Assembly (NCBI RefSeq): GCF_001418085.1 | Contig: NZ_LIQH01000038.1 | Location: 124,001 to 188,000 of the forward strand | DNA from: Lacinutrix algicola | Lineage (GTDB): Bacteria > Bacteroidota > Bacteroidia > Flavobacteriales > Flavobacteriaceae | Reading direction: 5' to 3' | DNA length: 64,000 nucleotides | In this document: positions 37,020 to 46,651 of the stretch, one piece after another | Numbering within the stretch: the stretch's first letter is position 1 | Layout of the letters: every line of letters starts with the position of its first letter | Position numbers and translations under genes: made by a program | The notes under the pieces: model-generated | Database searches by the model: none | The model's input: only the letters and a program-made list of their open reading frames with translations | Told to the model about the DNA's origin: nothing

Positions 37020-40000
37020 TTATTCTATTAAAACCTTTTTAGATAGTTTGCCTTCGTCTGTTTGTATTTCTAAAATATAGCTACCAGTACTAATATTATT
37101 TGTTTTAAGTTTTATGTAGTCTTGATTTTCAAATTCATTATACATTACAATAGATTGACCTAGAACATTAAATATTTCGACTTTAGTAATGTTTTTAAGC
37201 ATAGGATTGTTTATCACAATACTTTTGTTATTGTTTGCAAAATAAAATTGAATACCTATTTCTGATGTTTCAAAATCCTCTGTATTTAAAGTATTATTAT
37301 TGCTAAAATGAAGTTCGAATCTGTCTAAGTATTCTCCTGTAGGTAGATCTATTGAAAAATCTTGATTGTTTCTAATGTCATGAAATGTATTTGTAACAGT
37401 GTCATAGACAAATATTTCTAAACTAGCAGGCACGTTTTCTAAAGCATCAATTTTAATTGAATTTATACCGTTGTTGCTTGTTTTTATTCCTAACGGTAGA
37501 ACAATTCCTGCTTCAATTACATTAGTACCTTGTATGCTAAATTTTTCACTATCAACAAGCCAAAACATATCAGTATTAAATTCTTCAGTGTTTTTGGCAT
37601 CGTATCCAAAATCTATTAATTCTGTTGCATTACTATCTCTAGTAACTAATAACTGTCTGTTAAATGAATCTGCAGAAGTAAATCCTAATCTAATTTTTAA
37701 TCTATTATCTAATTGATTATTTGTATTACTACTAGATTGTGAACTACTATTTCTTAAAAATACAGAGTTTATATTTTCCTTTTGAAACGTACGTTGGTTA
37801 TTATTAAAGTTAATAGTGCTACCATCTGCTGTTCCAGTTAAAAAGAAACCTTGCGCAACAGGAATATACTGTCCTGGTGTTTTTGTACCGTTACCGCCAG
37901 TAGGATCTGGAGCACCAGCATTGTAATTGTATTTTACTGCTGGAATACCGCCAGAAAGATTGTAAATAGCATAGCCACCTTGGTATCCTCCGGTATTGTG
38001 TGTACCACCTCCAAAATGTTCCCAATAATAAATTGCTCCTGTTGTAGACGTATTGTCTAATATAAACTTGTCAGCATCTATTGCAGAAGCATAAGGGTTA
38101 CCAACTAAATAATCTTTTTCGTTATCTATGTTAAGAGTAATTGCTCCGTTGTTAGGTTTTCCTTCTAAAATATAGTTTTGTGATAATACTAAGTTATTAC
38201 CTGTATCTGTTACACCTTTCATAGAGAAGCCTTCACCAGCTAGCATAGAGCCGGTACTTCTAATATGTTGCCAGTTATAGTAATTGGTAGATAGGTTAGC
38301 ATATTTCCAAATCCAAAAATCTGCAATACCAATTGGAGTTCCTGGAGAAGATGGTGTTCCATTATAGCTATTAGTAATAAAGTTAATGTTTAAAGGTGTA
38401 TTAGGGTCTGAACCATCATTAAATATTTGAGGTACATTATAACTGTTATTATTTGTTGTATTGTTGGTGGCTCCAACAGGAGAAGACCAATAGTTATAAG
38501 TGAATAAATCTTGAGTACCTTGTTGATCGCGCTCTAAGCTTCCCGAGCTTGCAATATCTAAATCTGAACCTAGTGTTTGTATTAATTGTGATTCACCATC
38601 TAAATCAATTTTTCCATCTAATTTTAAATAGTGAGAAACTGTTAATCCGTTTCCTGAGTTTGCACTAGTATCTCCTGTTAGGGTTAATTTGTTTGCTATT
38701 ACGTTAAGCGATAATACTGATCGATTGTTGTTGTTTGCTGATGGTAATGAAGCATTGTCTAAATCTATATTATGGCTAGTTTCAACAATGTTCCAATCTA
38801 CAGTAATAGTATTATCTACTATAGATGTGTTACCAGGTATTGTTTGTACGTTTCCATTAGCCCAAGTTGAGTTTAAATCCCAATCTGTTCCAGCAGCACT
38901 TTTATAAGGCAATGGAGCTGTTTGATGATCTACAGTCTTTAAGTTTATTAAAGCACCTTGTATATTATTGCCTGATTCATCATTTGTATTTGTGTATGTA
39001 TATATAGACATTGGATAATATCCTGCCAAATTGGTCCATGGTATTGATGCTACATCATTTTTAGTAATTGTTGTAGGTACAATTTTACCACTTACAAAGT
39101 TTGAATTATTTTCAATTTCCTGATTCATGATGTACTGTAATTGTACTTGTGTTAGTTCTGTATCCCAAATTCTAACTTCGTCAATATTTCCTCTAAAATG
39201 TCTTGTGGGCGTTATTTTTCCAGCTGCAGCTATGTGAAAAGACTGGTCTGTGCTTACTGGAGCAGTTCTATTTGCAAATCTATCTAAGACGCCATCAATA
39301 TATAGATATATTCTAGTGCCATTGTAAATAGCAGCAACATGATGCCATTCGTCATCGGGAATAGAAGTTGTAGAGGCTAGTTGTTTTATACCATTGCTAT
39401 TAATCCAACGCAATTGAATTCTGTTATCATTCAAGATTCTAAAGTCATAACCTTCTGTAATTGCTTCGTCACATTTTGATAGTATTGAAGCAGTTCCACT
39501 ATCTGCTGCATCTCTTTTAATCCAAGAAGAAATTGTAAAGCCAGATGGATTTAAATTTAAAGCATTTTCCATGTCAATGTAATCTGTAGTACCATTAAAG
39601 TATACAGAGCGCTCTACTACTATTTGTGGAGCATAACCGAAAGTAATATATTTTGTTCCGTCAAAATCATAATCAGTAATTAAGTTTGAGCCATCAATTT
39701 TCATAACTTTATAAGCTGCATTTGAATCAAACACAGGAACATCAGAGACAAACATGTAATAACTACCTGGAGGACTAATGTTTCTTATCGCATTTTGTGG
39801 TATAGAAATTTGTACTTTTCCTATGTCTCCACCATTTTCAACAACTTTCCAAATACGCTGCATGCTTAAAAAGCTAACAGGAGTAGATAGACTAGGTATC
39901 CCCGAACTTATATCTACAGATATAACGGTTGGAGCTGCATCTAAACTTGCATTGTTATTCCCCCAAACTAAAAAATCTTTATTATCTAAAGTATCGATGT

Positions 40001-41954
40001 TATTAGCTTTATTAAGGTTATTTGTGTTGTATATATGGGTTAATCCAATAGATAGTATGCCTTCAGTAGGTCCAGTAACATCTGTAGCATTGTTAACACT
40101 ACTAGATTGTTTCTGGTGTATGTTGGAATTATCGTCACGACCAATACCTGCGATATCAAAATTATATCCAATATTTTCAGATTGATCCCAAATAATATTT
40201 CCATCACTATCTACATAATCTTGAGAAGTACCATTTACACCTAAAGTTATACCATATTTAATTGCTAAATAAGATTGTACTCTATTACGCTCATCTGTTA
40301 AATCTACATCACTTAATCTAGAAGAGAATGTTACTACTTCTGCAACCCTAGCATTTAAAGCAGCTTCCCATCCTTCACTTCTTCCTAGCCAAAAACGAGA
40401 ATCATTAACATTAGTAAATTCAGCAACATCATTTTGTGTAGTCTCTATATCGTTTGCATTGTAAAATAACTCTTGTTGTGTAACGGCTGAATTATTTCTA
40501 GCATTTATTATTCCTACATTAGAATAACTTGCTGAAGGACCATCGTGCACTGCATAACCATCACCTGGATCTGACGAATCGTAAGTGTCTAAAGCAAAAG
40601 AAATACTTTCTCCAGTAATTCTACTAGTAAAATCGCCAAAACCAATTCCTGTAGTATCTGAAACGTCTGTTGTTGGATCAGAATCTCCACAAAAAACATC
40701 CATTACCCCAAAAGAGTTATTAATAGGTGTATCGTCTGGTATAATAACAATAAAGATATCTTGGGTGTATAGTCCAGAAGAGCCTTCTAAAAACTGTGTA
40801 GAAGTATTGTCAAAAGAATAATCATCATCAACAAGATAAGTAGAGAAGGAGTTATCAAATTCTACTACTGGATTAAAGTTAATGTTTTTTGAAATATTAT
40901 CTCTATAAGTTGGTTCTTGGCCTGAAGTATTTACAGTAGCATCTGCTCCATTTCCTTGATCAGACCATAGGGCAACACCTTGTCCATCAGTATACGCTAA
41001 GCCTTCTGTACCTTTTAACCATAACCTTAGGTTAGTTGTAATCCCTCCTGGTCCATTTGTTAAAGGAAGGGTACCACTTCCTTGAACATCAAAATTAAAT
41101 GGATTCTCATTAGTATCATTATTAATTATGGAAATGTTAGCTGTTTTAAAACCTACTGTTGTTGGTGTAAAAGTAACATCAAATGTTGTGCTTGAACCTG
41201 GAGTTACTATTAGTGAAGGAGGACTTGTAACTACAAAATTTAATGCGTTTGTTCCACTAATAGTTAATGTACCAATGTTTAAGTTTAATGTTCCAAGGTT
41301 ATTTATAGTATAGGTTCTTGTTATTGAATTTCCAATTATTGCTGAACCAAAATCTGTGTGATTAGTTATGGATGGAGATATATCTCCGTCTACAATATTT
41401 AATGTATTACCAATAATTTCAATTTCTGGAGTATTAGAAACAATAATATTTACTGTATAGTCTTCAACCTCACCATAATCAAAAACTTCGCAAGAAGTTG
41501 GAGTACCATTATATTTCATTGAAATGCGCATTCTTTTTGAACCAGCAGTTACAGTATTAGGTACTGTAAAGGTTGCTGTGACCGGATAGAGTGTTGTTGC
41601 TGCTTGTGTATAGACTAGTTCTCCTGAGTCGGTAAAGTCATTATTGTTATTGTAATCTATCCATACTCTGTAACCTTCGGCAAATGTAGTTCCAGGAAAC
41701 CCAGGAGTTATAGTTAGTGAGTAAGTAGAACCAGTTGTTAAGTTTGTAGATATACCAGTATTGTTAGAGTAGCCAATAGTAGTTGTTCCCGTTGTTGTGA
41801 AATTATCTATTGTGTTTAATTGAACGCGGCTAATATATTCAGAAGTATCATTATTTCCTCTAGATGTGCATTGTGCTGCTAAATTAAAACAATTGAAAAA
41901 ACTAATAAAAGCAAAAACAAGGAGGGCTTTTTTTCTGAAGGTAAAAATTTTCAT
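37020..41954 (-). CDS. Large multidomain type IX-secreted surface protein
   Basis: 1644 residues with a signal peptide (cleavage near LAAQC, residue 28). In order: a GEVED domain (about 85-175, ending FDYGEVEDYTVNI); a HYDIN/choice-of-anchor-D-type immunoglobulin-like domain (about 205-290); a long DUF8202-like region (about 300-770, RLWLKGTEGL, WSDQGNG, AIKYGITLG, DIAGIGRDD); a LamG/concanavalin-like domain (about 800-965, SVYFNGTTDYIDM, EWHHVAAIYNG, NIDEVRIWD); a beta-rich region; and the repeated module plus a type IX sorting domain. Probably adhesin or matrix-binding. LamG domains often bind glycans or proteins, but the ligand is unknown. Confidence 0.87.
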   Translation of the reverse strand: MKIFTFRKKALLVFAFISFFNCFNLAAQCTSRGNNDTSEYISRVQLNTIDNFTTTGTTTIGYSNNTGISTNLTTGSTYSLTITPGFPGTTFAEGYRVWIDYNNNNDFTDSGELVYTQAATTLYPVTATFTVPNTVTAGSKRMRISMKYNGTPTSCEVFDYGEVEDYTVNIIVSNTPEIEIIGNTLNIVDGDISPSITNHTDFGSAIIGNSITRTYTINNLGTLNLNIGTLTISGTNALNFVVTSPPSLIVTPGSSTTFDVTFTPTTVGFKTANISIINNDTNENPFNFDVQGSGTLPLTNGPGGITTNLRLWLKGTEGLAYTDGQGVALWSDQGNGADATVNTSGQEPTYRDNISKNINFNPVVEFDNSFSTYLVDDDYSFDNTSTQFLEGSSGLYTQDIFIVIIPDDTPINNSFGVMDVFCGDSDPTTDVSDTTGIGFGDFTSRITGESISFALDTYDSSDPGDGYAVHDGPSASYSNVGIINARNNSAVTQQELFYNANDIETTQNDVAEFTNVNDSRFWLGRSEGWEAALNARVAEVVTFSSRLSDVDLTDERNRVQSYLAIKYGITLGVNGTSQDYVDSDGNIIWDQSENIGYNFDIAGIGRDDNSNIHQKQSSSVNNATDVTGPTEGILSIGLTHIYNTNNLNKANNIDTLDNKDFLVWGNNNASLDAAPTVISVDISSGIPSLSTPVSFLSMQRIWKVVENGGDIGKVQISIPQNAIRNISPPGSYYMFVSDVPVFDSNAAYKVMKIDGSNLITDYDFDGTKYITFGYAPQIVVERSVYFNGTTDYIDMENALNLNPSGFTISSWIKRDAADSGTASILSKCDEAITEGYDFRILNDNRIQLRWINSNGIKQLASTTSIPDDEWHHVAAIYNGTRIYLYIDGVLDRFANRTAPVSTDQSFHIAAAGKITPTRHFRGNIDEVRIWDTELTQVQLQYIMNQEIENNSNFVSGKIVPTTITKNDVASIPWTNLAGYYPMSIYTYTNTNDESGNNIQGALINLKTVDHQTAPLPYKSAAGTDWDLNSTWANGNVQTIPGNTSIVDNTITVDWNIVETSHNIDLDNASLPSANNNNRSVLSLNVIANKLTLTGDTSANSGNGLTVSHYLKLDGKIDLDGESQLIQTLGSDLDIASSGSLERDQQGTQDLFTYNYWSSPVGATNNTTNNNSYNVPQIFNDGSDPNTPLNINFITNSYNGTPSSPGTPIGIADFWIWKYANLSTNYYNWQHIRSTGSMLAGEGFSMKGVTDTGNNLVLSQNYILEGKPNNGAITLNIDNEKDYLVGNPYASAIDADKFILDNTSTTGAIYYWEHFGGGTHNTGGYQGGYAIYNLSGGIPAVKYNYNAGAPDPTGGNGTKTPGQYIPVAQGFFLTGTADGSTINFNNNQRTFQKENINSVFLRNSSSQSSSNTNNQLDNRLKIRLGFTSADSFNRQLLVTRDSNATELIDFGYDAKNTEEFNTDMFWLVDSEKFSIQGTNVIEAGIVLPLGIKTSNNGINSIKIDALENVPASLEIFVYDTVTNTFHDIRNNQDFSIDLPTGEYLDRFELHFSNNNTLNTEDFETSEIGIQFYFANNNKSIVINNPMLKNITKVEIFNVLGQSIVMYNEFENQDYIKLKTNNISTGSYILEIQTDEGKLSKKVLIE

Positions 41955-42121
41955 AAGCGTTTAGGTTAGTTTGGGACTAATTAATTGATTTTCAAAAATA
42001 ATGTCATTGATTATCAAATTCTTAAGTTAATACGAATATAATATGAAATACCATGAAATGCAAATATAATCGACGAAGCGCATTTCTCTTGTGTTAATTT
42101 TTGGTTTTCAGATTATTAAAA

Positions 42122-42150
42122 AACCAAAACTGATGTGTTTTGGCTTTTAT
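42122..42150 (-). terminator. Terminator of the M14 carboxypeptidase gene
   Basis: Stem CCAAAAC/GTTTTGG flanked by A and T runs. Confidence 0.7.
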
Positions 42151-42170
42151 TTATGCATTTAGTCGGTGTT

Positions 42171-44771
42171 TTATTTTATAAGCTTTCTGATAATCGACTT
42201 ATTTGAGTCTAGATCTATTAATTTAAGTAAATAGGTGCCGCTAGCAAGGTTTCCTAAATTTGAAATATTTAGAGTTGTTTCATTATTATTACTTGTTTTC
42301 TCAGAATAAACAGTCCTCCCTCTAATATCAAAAAGCTGAATTTCAATATTATGAAATGCTGTTGGAAGTTTTAAATTTAACGCGTTGTCAAAAGGATTTG
42401 GATAAATAAGTACTTCTTCTATAGATTTTTCTTCAACATGTAAAGTTCCTATAGCTATATTAACAAGGTAGTCTTCAACTTCTCCATATTCAAAAGCTCC
42501 ACAAGATGTTGGAACTCCATTGTATTGCATAGAAACTCTCATGGTTGTATTACCTGCTGTTAATCCATTTGGAATTGTAAAAGTCCCAGAAACAGTAATG
42601 TCGTCCGATATTGATTTAGTAAAAACCTCTTCACTAGCATCTTCAAAATCACCATCTCTGTTGTAGTCTATCCAAACAGTATAGCCTTCATCATATGCAT
42701 TACCAGGCCATTCTGGAGTTATGGTAATAGTGTAGTTGTTTTCTACTGTTAAATTTGGAACCGTTAAGACGCCTTTAAAATTAGAATATCCAACACTTGT
42801 AGTACCTGCACCTGAGTTATTATTATCTAATCCTTCTAATTGTACTCTATTAATATATTCATCATCAGTACTGTTTCCATTAGATGAACAATAAAGAGAT
42901 TTTGTAGTAAATGATTTAGTAGTTGTATATGCTGTTGGGCTAGTACTAGAGCACCTAGCTCTAACTTCAACCTCATATTCTGTATTATCAACCAAACCGG
43001 TTAAAGTGTATGCGCTTTCATTTATATCACTAATAGTGGTCCAAGTAGTTGTACTAGACTTACGATACCTTAAATCATAATTATTTCCAGTGGTGTCCCA
43101 AGCTAAATAAGCTGTAGTACTTTTTATATTACAAATACTTAAATTAGTTGGTGTAGTAGCACTTCCAGAAGGTATCATCATGATGTCTGCTAAAATTACT
43201 TTTTGACCATTAGTAATAGTTTGACTATTTAATGTTTGAGATTGGTAGCATGCTGACTCTATAAGTAAATCATATGTTCCAGCTTCAATGGGTCTGTAGA
43301 AATCACCATGATTAATACCTGTATACACTTCAGAACCATAATTATCATGACCTATAATAGAAATTTTTGCTTCAATAGTTTCTCCAGTAACGTTGTCTTT
43401 AACAACTCCTCTAAAACCATAAGTGCCTTGCGTTAAGTAATCTAATAGAGCATCTTTATTATAGTACCAGTAATTTACTAATGAAGATTCAGGTAAAATT
43501 TTAGTATCTGATAATTCGATAGTAACTTCTCGACAATGTTTAAAAACATTCATATAATCTTGGCGTCCACCATTAACTCGATACCATTCTGCACCATGGG
43601 TAACACCAGGACTTTGAGAGTAGTTGTTATGCCAAGCATTATTACCAGCATTTGCATCCCAATCATCATCGTCGGTCATATAACTAGACTTGTATCCATA
43701 ATCATCTCCGCAATAGTCTGTGCCAGAATTAGCATCAGTTTGGGCATGTGTTGCGTATTCTACAGATACGTTTTCAAACCAGTTAGTGTCTGGGTGCGTG
43801 TCTTCAGCAGCATATCTATTATCAAAAGGATAGTTTACTAATTCTGTGCCACCATGAAAATTGGCAGAAACAACAAATTTATTGGCTTCAGCTAAGCACA
43901 TAAATGCTAACGTTTCAATTTGATATTCTTCACCATCAGAATGTGCACCGGCAACATCATCAGGATAATTCCTATTTAAATCTACATTATTTGCATTTGC
44001 TCTTCTGGATCCTGTAACAGAAGTGTTGTCTGCACTATTGTAGTATGTTCCATCTGGGTTTGCGCTCGGGTTAATCCATAGTTCTGTGTTTTCAACTAAG
44101 TTTTTAACTCTTGCATGATCTACATGTGTAGGGTCATCGTATACTACTAAAATATAGTCAATTAGAGATAACATCATAGGGTATCCAGCAATTTCATCAC
44201 CATGCATAGATGAAGTAAGCATTAGTTTAGGTTCTTGCTCATTTATAGAAACATTATCAGATATTTTTACAAATAATAATTCTTTATCACCTTCTGTAGT
44301 ATTGCTAATACTTATTTTTTGAACTAATGTTGGATTGTTTGTCTCAAAATCTTGCATTTGCTGTGCATAAGCAGCGTAAGTTGGGTAAGTAGACGCAGGA
44401 CTAAATGGATTAGTGCAATTGGGTTGGCTGCTTTTATTGTTATTTATAAAAGGAGTAATATCATAAATTACAGAAGGATCTACTTCGTTTTCATTTTTTT
44501 GAACTTTATAACTAATACCTTTTTTTTTAAAAGCTCTAAATTGTTTTTCGTTTGCCCATACTTTTATTGTATTTGTTTTTGAATCGAAATTAACAATAGA
44601 AAGATTTTTTGTAATATTCTCAATATCAGTAGTATTATCGACTTTAAATGTAAATGTTAGTTCTCCTTTTTTAGAAATGTATTTCTCTGCTTTTTGTTCG
44701 TTGGTGCTTTGGCCAAACGACATAGAAGTAATAAGTGATAGTACTATCAGATTAAGTATTTTTATTTTCAT
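42171..44771 (-). CDS. Type IX-secreted M14 zinc carboxypeptidase with FN3 and GEVED domains
   Basis: 866 residues from the ATG at 44771, which gives a clean signal peptide (KIKILNLIVLSLITSMSFGQ). A 7-residue longer start exists. The M14 domain (about 110-440) has the zinc motif HGDE (SSMHGDEIAGYP), the substrate-binding NPDGTYY/N.D.NRNYP region, the third zinc ligand in FHGG, and the catalytic Glu in VTIELSDTK. A carboxypeptidase regulatory domain (YGFRGVVKDNVTGE), a fibronectin type III domain (about 550-635), a GEVED domain ending YGEVEDYLVNI, and a type IX sorting domain follow. It digests peptides outside the cell. Confidence 0.93.
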   Translation of the reverse strand: MKIKILNLIVLSLITSMSFGQSTNEQKAEKYISKKGELTFTFKVDNTTDIENITKNLSIVNFDSKTNTIKVWANEKQFRAFKKKGISYKVQKNENEVDPSVIYDITPFINNNKSSQPNCTNPFSPASTYPTYAAYAQQMQDFETNNPTLVQKISISNTTEGDKELLFVKISDNVSINEQEPKLMLTSSMHGDEIAGYPMMLSLIDYILVVYDDPTHVDHARVKNLVENTELWINPSANPDGTYYNSADNTSVTGSRRANANNVDLNRNYPDDVAGAHSDGEEYQIETLAFMCLAEANKFVVSANFHGGTELVNYPFDNRYAAEDTHPDTNWFENVSVEYATHAQTDANSGTDYCGDDYGYKSSYMTDDDDWDANAGNNAWHNNYSQSPGVTHGAEWYRVNGGRQDYMNVFKHCREVTIELSDTKILPESSLVNYWYYNKDALLDYLTQGTYGFRGVVKDNVTGETIEAKISIIGHDNYGSEVYTGINHGDFYRPIEAGTYDLLIESACYQSQTLNSQTITNGQKVILADIMMIPSGSATTPTNLSICNIKSTTAYLAWDTTGNNYDLRYRKSSTTTWTTISDINESAYTLTGLVDNTEYEVEVRARCSSTSPTAYTTTKSFTTKSLYCSSNGNSTDDEYINRVQLEGLDNNNSGAGTTSVGYSNFKGVLTVPNLTVENNYTITITPEWPGNAYDEGYTVWIDYNRDGDFEDASEEVFTKSISDDITVSGTFTIPNGLTAGNTTMRVSMQYNGVPTSCGAFEYGEVEDYLVNIAIGTLHVEEKSIEEVLIYPNPFDNALNLKLPTAFHNIEIQLFDIRGRTVYSEKTSNNNETTLNISNLGNLASGTYLLKLIDLDSNKSIIRKLIK

Positions 44772-44792
44772 AAGATTGAGGTTAGTTGCCAT

Positions 44793-45186
44793 GATTAGGA
44801 ATGTTTTACAAAGCTATGAAAATGTCATCAATAACAATCTGTGAAATGCAAATAAATACGACTAAACGACTTTGTTTAGTTTAAGTCCTTGTTTTTTAAG
44901 TATTTATGAAATACGTATTTTTATGATTAAGTGTTTTTATTAGATGGGAATAGTATTAATTTGTGTTCTAATAAGCTTATTTTTGATTTAAAATATGAAT
45001 TAATAATATAGAATTAAAACCTGTGTAAAAAGAAAGATAACAATCTATTCTGTAGTAGAAATCTTTATGTGCTTAATTAATAATGTTCAGTTTTCTTTTT
45101 ATAAATCATTAGATCTTAAATGATGTTTAAGAGCCTTAATTTAAGAGAATTTAAAGGCGGTAGTAAACGTTTAGAAAGGAGTTTTT
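44793..45186. other. AT-rich intergenic region, nothing recognised
   Basis: No coding frame, hairpin terminator or repeat that can be supported. It includes the upstream region of the M14 gene. Confidence 0.5.
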
Positions 45187-46197
45187 TTATTTCGAAGAAT
45201 TTCTTAATACAATATCTGTATCTACTGTTTCGGATGTTATATTGGTTATTTTGTTTTCTAGCTTATTTATTAATAATGTTGCTGCTTTTTCTCCAATAAG
45301 CTCACCGTGTTGGCTAATTGTACTTAATGTAGGATTTGAATGTCTAGCAAGAATACCATTAGAAAAAGCTAAAACAGATAAATCTTCAGGTATTTTTATT
45401 CCTTTTTCTTGTGCAACTTTCATTGCTGCAATAGCAATAGATTCATTAGATGCAATTAAGGCATCAAACTGATTATTAAATAGTGGTTTTACAATAGACT
45501 CATGCTTTTTGTAATACATTTCATGAGTATTAATAATTATAGATTCGTCCCTTTTAACATCATTGTTTTCTAAACCAAATAAGTAACCTTCGTATCTAGA
45601 TTTTCCTACGCTTAAATCCATTTCTGTTCCAACAAAAGCTATTTTTTTACAGCCTTTGTTTTTTAAATAAGCAACAGCATTCGAAGAAGCAATAAAATCG
45701 TTAGTAATAACTTTGTCACAATCTATCTTGTCTACAACACGATCAAACATAACTAAAGGTATTTCATTTTCTTTACAAGAATTTAAATGCCCATAATCTT
45801 CTTTTAACTGTGTTTCCTCAGCAACAGATATAATAAATCCATCTACAACTCCAGTTGATAACATTTCTATAGTTTCTACCTCTTTTTGTAAAGACTCATT
45901 AGATATACAAGTAATTACTTTATACTTATTTAATGAGGCCGTTTTTTCTATGCCTTTTAATATTTGCGCGAAGTAATAGTTAAGCATATTTGGAATAATT
46001 ACTCCAATAGTTCTAGTACGTTGATTCTTTAAACTTATAGCGTTATAATTAGGTACGTAATTTTTCTCCTTAGCATATGCTTTTATTGCATCGGTTGTAG
46101 CTTTGCTAATCTCTTCGTTACCATTTAACGCCTTAGATACTGTTGATACAGATACGTTTAGATGATTGGCAATGTTTTTTAAAGTGATTTTTTTCAT
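45187..46197 (-). CDS. LacI-family transcriptional regulator
   Basis: 336 residues. The N-terminal helix-turn-helix (ITLKNIANHLNVSVSTVSKALNG, hinge ...KNYVPNYNAISL) is classic LacI, followed by a periplasmic-binding-protein-like sensor domain (TRTIGVIIPNMLNYYFAQILKG; VVDGFIISV; IPLVMFDRV; KIAFVG; DALIASNESIAIAAM; SVLAFSNG). It should bind an operator as a dimer and respond to a sugar or related ligand. No sugar-utilisation genes are adjacent, so the regulon lies elsewhere or was separated by the island that follows. Confidence 0.93.
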   Translation of the reverse strand: MKKITLKNIANHLNVSVSTVSKALNGNEEISKATTDAIKAYAKEKNYVPNYNAISLKNQRTRTIGVIIPNMLNYYFAQILKGIEKTASLNKYKVITCISNESLQKEVETIEMLSTGVVDGFIISVAEETQLKEDYGHLNSCKENEIPLVMFDRVVDKIDCDKVITNDFIASSNAVAYLKNKGCKKIAFVGTEMDLSVGKSRYEGYLFGLENNDVKRDESIIINTHEMYYKKHESIVKPLFNNQFDALIASNESIAIAAMKVAQEKGIKIPEDLSVLAFSNGILARHSNPTLSTISQHGELIGEKAATLLINKLENKITNITSETVDTDIVLRNSSK

Positions 46198-46401
46198 AAG
46201 TAAATAATAAAATAATCTTGATAATTTGTAATATACTTAAAATTAACTTTTTTTGCCAAACTCACATTGTAAATAAGTTAATTTCATGTGTCATTTTATT
46301 TTTATTTACAATATAAGATTACCAAGTTGTCTAATTATTTTTTTGAAAACAATTTAATGTGTGTTGTAGTATAGTTATAATGGATAAAGAAATGTTTTAG
46401 C

Positions 46402-46428
46402 AAAAAAAAGCCAAGAATTGAATTCTTG
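46402..46428 (-). terminator. Terminator downstream of the tRNA remnant
   Basis: Perfect inverted repeat CAAGAATTGAATTCTTG (46412-46428) followed, on the minus strand, by a T8 run. It fits the natural terminator of a tRNA gene read on the minus strand. Confidence 0.75.
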
Positions 46429-46447
46429 ACTTTTACTGGTTTACTTG

Positions 46448-46503
46448 TAGCGAGAATGGGGCACGATCCCATGACCTCCGAGTTATGAATTTGGAGCACT
46501 CCA
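46448..46503 (-). other. Decayed 3' fragment of a tRNA-Met-like gene, probable attachment site
   Basis: On the minus strand the anticodon loop TTCATAA, a variable loop, a paired T-stem (ATGGG/CCCAT) and the acceptor strand TCTCGCT-A can be aligned with the 3' half of a tRNA with anticodon CAT. The D-arm and 5' acceptor strand are absent, and the anticodon stem has mismatches, so it is not a working tRNA. An integrase gene starts about 150 bp away. A fragment beside its own terminator is what an element inserting into a tRNA 3' end leaves behind. Confidence 0.6.
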
Positions 46504-46623
46504 TATCAAAATTATATTAATACCTTTAAAATCAATGGTTACGTGTAGTTGTCATAAGTTTTGATACCAAATGAAACCATATGATATTACCAAATGTTGT
46601 ACCTATGTTGTACCTGCATTTTG

Positions 46624-46631
46624 TATCTTTG
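46624..46631 (+). promoter_or_regulatory. Probable -7 element of the integrase gene
   Basis: TATCTTTG matches TAnnTTTG and lies 20 bp before the chosen start. Just upstream TGTTGTACCTA is repeated in tandem (TGTTGTACCTG). The -33 element is not clear. Confidence 0.4.
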
Positions 46632-46651
46632 TAATTGTAAATCAATTAGTT

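Noticed and set aside
37471-41313. Several plus-strand frames of 70-135 codons inside the large surface protein gene
   Set aside because: They are antisense shadows of a long low-complexity coding region without their own signals.
46448-46503. A functional tRNA-Met gene
   Set aside because: The D-arm and 5' acceptor strand are absent, and the anticodon stem is mismatched.
46571-46651. 27 extra N-terminal residues of the integrase
   Set aside because: This stretch contains a TATCTTTG promoter-like element and a tandem repeat, and the family begins near the ATG at 46652.
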